A stretch of DNA of 64,000 nt from Panulirus ornatus (lineage: Eukaryota; Arthropoda; Malacostraca; Decapoda; Palinuridae). The DNA lies in the NCBI RefSeq assembly GCF_036320965.1, contig NC_092289.1, positions 21,796,778-21,860,777 on the forward strand, read 5' to 3'. Within the stretch, counting starts at the first letter, position 1. Each line of letters begins with the position of its first letter. The position numbers and the translations under genes were made by a program. Below the pieces are notes generated by a model. That model searched no databases, was not told where the DNA came from, and saw only the letters and a program-made list of their open reading frames with translations. Shown here piece by piece: positions 14,901 to 26,200 of this stretch.

Positions 14901-15774
14901 GCACGTCCTCTCTCATCAATAATAATCTGGCTAACCTACAAAACAAACATGTCACAGTGAAATTCTTTTAATACGTCTTCTTTGACCTAGATCTGTTCAT
15001 TAGAATTACATCAAAGTTTGCATATGTGGCAATCTGAATTTTTTAGTGTAATATAATAAACGTTTGTGTAATGTGATTCTGAAGTGCAATTTTTGTTAAA
15101 GTAAAGCAATGACAGAATGATCTTTTAGAGTTATGTACTGATTTTTGGCAAAGAAAGAAAAGTACTGAGGTCTGAATGACATACTGTTACAGATACAGAA
15201 AAGTACCTGACTATTCAAGACAAACTGCTTAGGACAGCATGGGCACATAGAATGTTTAGAAGGATGTAAAATGTTATTTAAACCTTACAGAGAAGATGCT
15301 ATAAAAGCAAAACTACAAACTATGAACATTTCGTGCCACATCTACAGTCCAACTACTTTAGATCTTGATGTAGAATGGTTTTACCAAGCATCAAGTACAA
15401 CTAATCAAATACCAAGGAATATCATAACAATAGCCTGATAACTAAAGCATGTGCATCAGGAATAAAGATGTATAAGAAAAACATAAGCATTCAACAACTG
15501 ATGCCTGAAGGCAATGGGTATTTTTGACACGAGTTCTGGGACCAAACCACAATTATTTCTGATCTTTGTTAATAATTTGCTAGGATCTGAATCATGAAGC
15601 CTTACATATTTGTAAAATGCATGAATGAGGCACAAAGTAATTGAAAGTGCAACACCTCACAAATAAACCAAGATTAAACAGAATTAGTAAGACAAATATC
15701 AACTGTAATTCAACAAACAAGTGTTAAAATCATGAAATGAAAAAAGGTGAAAATTGATTAAGTGTGACTAGCAG

Positions 15775-15836
<62 letters not shown>

Positions 15837-18800
15837 GGGGGGGGGGGTTAATTAGAAACAGGTAATTACAAATAGGTAACTGCATACAAGAAATTTACAT
15901 GTTGATATTCTGCCCAACTCCATCATTAAAGAAGCATACCAAAAGGGTTGTATGAAAAGAAAACTATCTTGGTCTGTGTCAAAAATACCTTCAAATTTAC
16001 AGGCAGGGAAAGGTTCAAAAGAATGTCCAAGGTATACATTCAACCTACATCAGAGTACGTACCATCAGTCTGCACTTACATGAGGATACATGTAAAGATG
16101 CCAGAGAATGTTTTATGCAATACACTGTTTCATGCAGAAATTAAGGGAGATGAGATATGGCAAGAGGAGTGAAGCCCTTTAACTTAATGACCAAGATGAT
16201 GTTAACAAAGACCAGTTCAGTTTCATCTAGGAAGTGTGAAAGAATTTTTCAATTAAAGAAAAGCACTCATAAAACAAGCTTAGAAAAGAGTAGTAAATAC
16301 TAATAGCATTTGAAAGTTTAAAATTCTATATAACAGTAAGAAGAGGCTGACTTTACCTGCATAGATTTGAAATAAAATAATTCCATACTGGGCAAGGATA
16401 TGCCTACCTCAGCTCGAACAAGAACTCTGCCACCAGCAGCTTCAATGACAGGGATAATATTAAAGGCAATTTCTGATGCCCCACCTACTGGGTATGCACT
16501 ACCTGAGGACAGAAAAAATAAGCACACAAAAAATAGTTTCTGTAAACTAGAAGAGGAGATTTGCTGAGTAGTCTGGTCAAATCAGAGCATTCTTTACTGT
16601 CACTTCTATACCTGTACCTCTAATGCCTGTTCCCTCTGCGAACTTCCATCAAGGGTGTACCCAAGGTAAAAGAGTCTCCACTTATTCCTGTCCTTACATG
16701 ACTCCCTTGCATACAACATTTCTCTCCCTACAGTAATCTTCCACTCTCTTTCCCCATGTCACAGGTGGTCCTCCTCTCACACCAACACCTCTGATCATAT
16801 GTTCTCATTGTAAACTCTACATCTTCCATTCTTTCCACATGCCTAAATCACCTTAAAGTATTATGTTTCACCCACTCCACAATTCAGCCCCTTTGAATTC
16901 TCTTCCATAACAAATTTCTCTTACACCCCCTCATTTATTTCTTCATACCATCTAGTCATATAACATACCCCTCTCAAATAGCTCATTTCCACAGCCTGGA
17001 TTCTAGGCCTCCATGATTTATTCCATGTCCACATTATGGGTGCATAGGTTGGGGTCAGGAGGACTACGCTGTCCCTTAGGGAGGGACTTCAGTTCAATTC
17101 CAGTTTTCAATGCAGAACAATATCTTTCATTTCTAATCTAACACCCTAAATTCCATACAAAATAATGTAAAAAACTAAAAACAATTAAGGTAATTACTTT
17201 TGAAATCTTGAAGAAAGACTGCTCATTTGATGAAGCAGTGCCACAACGAAAAACCAATCTTTGTCTATAGAAATGAAGTTCTATTTTCATGAAATCTTTC
17301 TGTATAGAAATTGAGTTTTTTCTTACATACATGCCATTTCCCACACAAGTAAGGTAGCATCAAGAACAGATGACTGAACCCTACACTGAAAAATCCTCAC
17401 TTGGCTCTTTGCCCTGTTCCTTCTTTTGGAAAGTAATACAAGAGGAAAGGATTTCCAGCCCTCTACTCCTGCCATATTTAGCTGCCTTCTACGACATAAA
17501 GGGAATATACATAAGTGGTATTCTTTCTCTCTTATCCCCAGGAACACATTCTTCTAAAAATTATCAGAAAAGTCTTAATCCATATTTCATCTCTTCTTTT
17601 ATTTTCCAAATTTCATAAAAAACAAAATTTTTTTCCAAACATGAATGTACTTGGTCCTCTTCCCCAAAAGGTAAACAGAACGTTGAATTGCAGGAGCTGG
17701 ACCCTGATGCATAATGTGTGACTAACCTTACATAGAAATGAACTCTCACATCCTACAAGTTGCGATGGCAACTGAGTGGGGAAGGCTTGGAAATCCTCCT
17801 CTCCTGTTTTCTTTCTAAAAGAAGGAACAGAGGACGGAGCCAAGCGACAACTTTTTTCCCTCTAACTCAGCCATCTGTTCGTAGCACTACCCAGCTCACA
17901 TGAGGCATAACAAACACATAATCTTTCTTTTCTATTGCCATCGTTTTTATAATTACTTGCCTTGTGAGGTAGCATCAGGAAAAATGAACAATAAATTCAT
18001 TTGGGCATGTCCAATTTCTAGATGTCATGTAAACAGTGCAAAAACCAAAGTTTATGATAATCATCATAATTCACTGAAGATGCCATGCTCTGGTTTCTGT
18101 ACATTATTCATGACAGCCGATGTTGATGACCTACCATCTACAAAGGGACTGCAGCAAATGTATGTAGATAGCATACACATATATATCAAGAAGCAGATTC
18201 ATCTAGTAATCTGTAAATGAACAAAGTCAATAGATTTTCAAAATGTGTGATATTTCTTGCACATAACTATGTCAAACATATGGTGCTATCATTAAATGAA
18301 ATCACCACACACACACACAAAAATAATTTCAGACTACACGATTTATCACTTCCAGCATAATAAAACTAAAACTGCATAAAAACTAAATATTACCTGTAAG
18401 AAAATGTGTGTGAAGGAACGTTTGCATTGGGAAGCCTGCCTTGCTTGGAGGGGTACCAAAGTCACCAAAACAATAGCAGAATATATCCCGCAACTCCTGG
18501 TTTTCTGTTATATCCTTGATGATGGAGAGAAAAATAAGTTTTTCAAAAAATCATTCATCTAACAACAGCAAAGTTAAAGCTAATAATAGCTAGTTAATAA
18601 TGCCTTACTTTAATATGACAGAGAAATGTTTGAACTGTTGGGCTCTTATGTTCGAACACCATATTACCCTATCCTTTTCCTTTATCAGATGAAATAACTT
18701 CACATGCTAACATGCTATGGGGACCTTTATTCTACTAATGTTCATTTGGAATAGCAATGGTCTGCATAGATAGCATGGTGGAAAATATTTTAGCAGATTA

Positions 18801-21800
18801 AATCTAAAATACAGCAACAACTATTACACCTACATTAAAGCCGAGTCATACTTATCATTTCAGTTATCATTTCCCCAAATTCTGAATATATCATGATATT
18901 GTGTAAGGAATGACAATTTAAGACAGGTGTAATAGTAAACTGAGTTTACTTGACAGAGCTGTATGGTGTGTGCTAAAGTGGTCTGGACACCTGGAGAGAA
19001 TGAGTGAAAAGTGACTGAGTAGGAAGATGCATACATCAGACTTGGAGGGAGTGAGGAGGATCAGCAGACCAAAAATGAGATCATTTCTATTACACAAGAC
19101 CATTTCTAAGAAAGACCCCTGGCATTATCCAGGATCTCTCTAAAGGCACCTGCAGCCAAAGACTGTGATTCTTCCAACAGAAGAGAAATGAACACTCCTT
19201 TAGAATAAGAGGTTCTCTGACAAGATTGTACTTCCAGTGACAGCCTCACCAAAGGTGACTTTTCACTTGCAGTGTAACCTTAAGCAAGCAGAGACCAGAA
19301 TATCTCCGACATGAGCTGGAGGAATGAAGGGAAAAATGCTTTATCAGGGCCTGAACATGCAGATGGGTGACTTTCAGACTGAAGAGTTTGTATTCCATGG
19401 TGTGATCTACCTAGTACTGGTTATCAAAACAAGTGAAATTAAAGAACACCTGCTTACAGTGTTAGTGTGTTCACAGAAGGAACAGATTTAGGAATTCTAC
19501 ATGTAGTTCACTGTACATTCTTTCGAATATGTTTCTTGAATCTTCTCTTTAGTAAATAAATGTTACCTACCCAAACCACTTCCTTGCATGTCTTGGCATT
19601 CCATTTATAAAAAGTGGTGAAAAAGTTGATAAGTCCTGTAACCTGCAACAACCAAACAGCCCACAGTGGTATGAACTTCACTATCATTGATTGTGCATTA
19701 CTTGGACGAAGCTCCTTCATTAGCTTGAAGAATCTGAAAAAATAGGCAAATAAGCATTTACCCTAAAAAACAACACAAATGTCTATCAAAACCAATCTTA
19801 TCCAGTGACCAGAATTAAAGCCAAAAGCCATGGAACTCAGGCTGTTAAAAGCAAATTACCGATTGGATATAGAAACAGGTATACATTTCAGATGGGAGAA
19901 ACTGTGGAGGTGGAATAACTGAGTGAAAGATGGCTTGAGTGACTGGGGCGTGAACATGCAGGAGAATGTGAAGCATGTTTGTGAGAGCAGACTGGAGCAA
20001 CGTAGTCTACTGGGGGATATGTGCTGTCAATAGGCTGAACCAAGGCATATGAAGCATTCGGGGGAAAATAAGTAAATGCAGTGGAATTGGCTGTGGATAG
20101 GAGGACTCTGGCTTTGGTGCATTACACATGACAGATAAAGAGTGGTTGTAACTAAATGAGGCTGTTCTTCATCTGTTTCTGATGCCACCTCACTACAAGG
20201 GAAAAAACAAATTAGTATGAATCAAATCAATATTACTATAAATCCTCAGGGACCTTTTTATGGGGCTCCTGCAGCTTTACGGTTATGCTACAATCAGCTA
20301 GAAAATGATGGACTTCTTCGGAGAGAGAAATCTTTGATGAGACTATAATCCTTTTTGTCCATTAGTAGGCAGTAATTGGTAAGCAGCAACTGACCAGGTA
20401 CTACCTGCCTGAGTTTTGGAAAGGTCATTGAAGCATTGAAGCTTCGCAGAGCCAGCACTTCAGTGGTTGTCAAGTTGTACTCCCCTGACCCAGATAGCCG
20501 TCTTTTTTTTACTGCCTCACCCAAACGTGAACTGTCAGTATTATGTCCACAAATATACAATCTCTCCTTGTCATAAATAACACTTGATAACACTTAACTC
20601 ACACAACTTATTCTTCGTAACTCTAGCTTTTCCTGTGGTAAATGCTATGTGCCAGCCTTACCTTTTGGCAAAATGGTAGGAACAATTGACAAAGGTAGTA
20701 AGTAAAACCAGTAGGCAGGAGAAAAAGTGGAAACATTTGGTAGAAGTAATAGGTTGGAACATTAGGCAGAGACATTAAATAAAGGCAGTTTGTACGAACA
20801 CTGGGTAGAAGCCTCTGGAAACACTGTGCTAAAGTTGCCTTTTGCCAGTGGTTTTTTAGGGTATGACACTAAAGGCTAAGAAGTGGTAGTGGAATTCATT
20901 AGCTATGGAGACTCTCACTATCGCCAGCCTCTTGAGGAAGTTCCTGAGGAAACAGGCATCTGAGATACAGATAGACAGATTGTAATCCTTTTTGTCCATT
21001 GATGATAATACTGCACAACCTCGCTCAAAGCGACATTTCATTTATGGTGTAACATCATTCAGGTGAGGTCCAGTAATGGGATAACAATAATACATAATAA
21101 TATATAAAAACAATTTTCACAGAGAGAATCTCTTAGCTCTTCTACTGATTAAAGTCACGTTTAGAAAATAAACTGAATCTATACCTGTCAATATTTTCTG
21201 CTTCAGATGGGAATTTCTTTTTGAGAGACTCCTGCCAGTTGCCTTTTCCACAGATGACAGGATATTTCCGATGTTCTTTACCTTTTTCTGCAAATACTAC
21301 GATATCATATTCATCACCTGAGGAAAAGAGAGCACCTTTCAAGTGTCTAGTATTTCTCTACCTAGTACGATATCATATTCATCACCTGAGCAAAAGAGAG
21401 CACCTTTCAAGTGTCTAGTATTTCTTTACCTGAGGAAAATGATGAGAAAGTGGTTGAAGTGAATAATGTCAAAATAGACTAAAAGATATTCAGAACTGTA
21501 ATAGGTATTAAACAAAGGATTTAGGTTTTGGACAAAGAAAAACTATTTCTCCTCTGCTGGAAAAGTCTGATGGCAGTGTGGATGGAGACATCTGTTAAAG
21601 TCAAAAAATTATGAAGCTTTTACAGCTATGCAAAAGACTCTGTTCACTCTAGTACATTGGATATAAGCTGTAGATATTTGTGAGTGAAATATGAGGCTGT
21701 GTACACTTTATTCATATCATGTAAATTGGATCAGAGTTGATAATAACACAGAAAGTAAACAGCAATTATACTATAATACCATGAAGAGCAACTTACTCAG

Positions 21801-23239
21801 TGGTGCCCATTCAAGCTGACCATTTGTGATCTGATCAACATATGTCTTAGACAATGACTGGAAATTCATTTCACCGATGTAATGGATGCCAACATCAAAC
21901 TCATATCCCTTGTCTATGAATGTATGGCAGCAGCCACCAGCCTGTTGTACGAGAATAGTTTTACAAAAGAATATTCTGACTGTGCTTCATCTCATATGTA
22001 ATTATCGAGTTGGAAATATCTAAAGACATACATAATCAACATATGATTAACTACACCTCTATTACACACTAAGAGCTAATGTTCCCAGAAAGTTAAGTAA
22101 AGAAATGGAATGATGCACTCCAGGCAAAGAACACTACTGGTGTGAACAAATTTTCACCTGAACAATTGATTTACTTCTGCAATAATCAGGGAGCAATCAT
22201 CATTGTACAGATATCTTCTCTAATACAACTTTGTTTAAGGTGGCCAATAAATATTCAGTGTGACCAGAAGTTAGGTACACCACTAATTACTTCATCCTTC
22301 CCTGAAAATGCATCTAGCTCATCCAATCTTGTAAGTTTTTGAATGGTATTTATTGTTACATAAAATGAATAGCAGTATACCATATGCTGGACTCTCCAAA
22401 GCAGATGGATTATGATACTGTATGTCACTCAACTGGGTCTAATATATGTACTAACCATATTTCTGAACACTTCCCTGTTGTATTTTAAGACAAATTTGAC
22501 AAAACAACATATAATTTACTTCCTTAACAATTCTCCTGTTCTGGTGATATGCCAAGATCAACTCCTTTTCAATTACAAATTCATGTAATTTGTTTCCTGT
22601 CTGACAGTCATACATACATCTAATTGTCATATTGTTGTCACCACTTTGCATTAGACAGGGCTGAATTTCATCTTTTAAATATCTGACAGTTGATGTTTGT
22701 TGAAGTCTCCTTGTAGGGTTTCAGACACCTGAACACTGTTATCATTCTCATAGTCTTAGCATCATCTACAAACATTTCCACATATGATTCTGCTCCTTCG
22801 AGCATATCATTTACATATTTCATGAACAATATGGTATGACAACCATACATTCTGACAACTATATACTCTGATAACTAAGCCATGTGGACACTACTAACTT
22901 CTGGTTATCTAAAAAATACCCAATATACCCATCCACCTCTCTTTTTTCTAAGCTGTTTGTTAATCTGTCTCTAACATAGTTACTTTCTCCATGAATAATC
23001 ATTTCAGCTTATCCTTTTAAATATTTTAGATACCTGTCAAGAGATACTGTGCTACCTGCCTAAGCACAATAATCGAATCTTTAACCCTCTTTCCTCCCTA
23101 GATTTATCTTGATCTTCACCTAAAATGGGTTTAGCAATCATTTTAATAATTACTAAAGCCTACCTTACTTCTGCCAATTATGGTGTAAAAAGAATGTCCA
23201 AGTAAAAGTGATAAATTAGGCAATTTGAAAAGAAGAAGG

Positions 23240-23272
<33 letters not shown>

Positions 23273-26200
23273 AGAAGAAGAAGAAGAAGAAGAAGAAGAA
23301 GAAGAAGAAACAGCTTTCTCAAAGAAATGTTATGAATATATTTTTCCAATACCTATGTTCATGTCATCAATTCAACGTACACCATAACCTAAAATCTTAC
23401 AAATGATATGTCACCAGCTTGGGGCATACTCTGTATATACATTCTCGCTTTTCCTATTGTATGTACAGCAATCAACACAGTTTCACTCATGAAATGAAAT
23501 GTTTTGGAAGACTGCGCATTTGTAATCTTGGTTAAGAATATAGTAAAGAATATATATAATGTATACAAATCAATTTCCTTATTGAATACAAAAGGGTACT
23601 TTAAAACTTCAAGGATTCCTTCTCCAAAGGTTCCTGCAACTTCAATCATGTGCTACAATCATTGGTAATGAAAAGAATGCACTCTACTGATACCTTTTTG
23701 AAGATGACTTTTCACTTTCGGCACAACCACAAATGGACAGAGTCTGTTATCTCAAACTATAAGGTATATTCATATACATTCACATGTTTGATTGACATAA
23801 ATGTGGGGAAAAAGTTACCTGGTCATGTTGTTCCAACACTAAGACTCTCTTGCCAGCCTTCGCCAAAATTGCAGCAGTAGACAATCCCCCAATACCGCTG
23901 CCTATCACAATGGCATTCAGGTTCTCTGGAACTCTGTCTGAGCTGAAACCTGCAGATATCATTTATCACTGCTGTAATCAGGGACATAAAACATATTCAA
24001 TAAAATGTATTGATAAGTAAGACTTGTGCACCCACAATGAAGACATGATGTACTTCTTTTATTTGCCTTTGCAGGTTAGGCTATACATTTCATGTTTACT
24101 CTCTGAAGATATCAGCCATAAATTCTGAAACAAGCATAATTCTTTTGTAGATGTTTTAAACACTGCAGCAAGTTATTCAAAGTGTTAAGCTATACCTGGG
24201 TGCAGGATGACTTGAATTCAATACATTCTTTTGAATGGCAAAGAAATCTTTTATAATTATGACATGCATCTGTGTTGCTGATGTTTCACCATGAGCTAAA
24301 CCTTTACCTTTACCTTTCTGCTCCAGGAACCCCTCCTCTGGAGCTCCTGCAGTGCTCAAGAAACCAGTTATATCCACAGGGATGGACCACAGGTCAAGGA
24401 GTATGATGATGTGTATGTGTCTGTGTAAGGTAATGCAAGAAATTTAGGGGCGAGTCTTCATTGTCTTCAGTATGGAATTCACGTTTTGGGCATGAGGGAT
24501 TTGAGATACAATGAATCTGTGTTTGTAATAATATAGAAATGGGGGTGTCTACAGCACAGATGAGAATGTGTAGTTTGTATTTGTCTAGGTAATGTGGTTT
24601 CAGTTTGGTGTATGTTTTTCAAGCAGTTTTCAAAACTAATTTGGGAAGGCAGTTTTTTAGAGCTGGTCTGGTCATTTCAATATGTGCATGTTTTATCAGC
24701 ATTGTTTGTTGAGGTTGGGAGATCTATGAGTATAGGTTTCTGAACTGTAAATTTGGGGTAAGTTCAATATTTCTTTCTGGGGGTTGGTGGTTAATTATGG
24801 AGCAGTTTGGATGGGAAGGCTCTAGTGCCCACATCCCACCTTCTACAATCCACATACTTCTCTTGTACATGTAAGTGCTGCTCCCTAAACAAATCCCATT
24901 CCTCACCCAATTCCCTAGTTCTGTTTCGCTTGAACCTTTTCTCTCATTAAATAATGATGATAATGGCCCAACCAAAAGTGACTCTTCCAATGTACTGTAA
25001 CATCAAGCAGGCATTAACATGATACAGATGTGTCATTCACCCCCCACATCAAAAATGTCAACACATAATGCAACACACACTCAAACTGCCCTCAAAATGT
25101 TAAGAGGTATCAGATTTGTGGGCAAGATAAAGAATACCTTTGTATTTTCTACAAACATTTCATCTACTCCATCATGAACTACACCTCACCTGACTGGTAA
25201 CCTGTCTTCTCAAAAGCAAATATAACAAATGTTGCACACCACACAAAACAGAACAATCACAAGCTTCCTAGCAGCCAAAAACACTCAATGCCTACACATG
25301 AAACAGAGATTTTCCTAATAAAATCACACCTCAATGTATTTAGCACTCAATTCTCTGAAACAGCAGACTCCTTCCATTCAAACCAATCCATAACTAACTA
25401 TCACCCGACAAGCAGAAATATGAAGCTCAATTCAGCTACACACTTCAGCAACCTCTACCCACAGATCCCCAAACCCTGAGTAAACACATCACTGACAAAA
25501 CACATATACACTGAAATGACCCAAAAAAGCAATCAACATAAAACCTCCCAACTCATTCATTTATCTATTCACTACTGTACCCTTCCTAGGTCTTCTTGTA
25601 AGTTGTCTGCACCCTCCCTAACTCTCTCATATGCTTGTCATGTAAAACAAAGGTGTTCTCGTATGATTCAATTCCTCAGGGCAAATCATTGACATGACTG
25701 GAAATAAAAGTAATCCCATTATTGAACCCTGTGAAACACCACCTGTTCCTTTCTCACAGTCTAACATGTATTTTATTACCGTAATGATGAACTTGCAATG
25801 TCAGTACAAGAGGTGGAGCTTGGTCAGGTCAATGAAAACAACTTTCAAGAGTATTCCTTTATACGACAGTCTATTCAGAGGGTTTATACTTAATTTCATG
25901 TGGGCCTCATGCCACTGCAGAAAGCTTTGTCAAAAAATAGCAACATGTTGCAAAATTATTATAGGCACAGCTCATAGTTATCTTGTTAAGAAGACAGAAA
26001 CTATGGGAACAATAATGCTGCACTAATGCTATGATTCTATAACACGTCAGAACGCTATTTCATAAGCTTCTAAGAAGGAGGAACAAGAGTGAAATGTAAA
26101 CACAGATCAAGGTGTAGTACTTAACTACTGTGACATGAAAGCAAGGTTATATCACAGCATGCTGAACTGAAAATGGAAAAAGTGTAATGATCAAAGGCTT

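Noticed and set aside
17041..17100. AGTTCAATTCC resembling a tRNA B box
   Set aside because: No A box lies at the right distance and no stems form.
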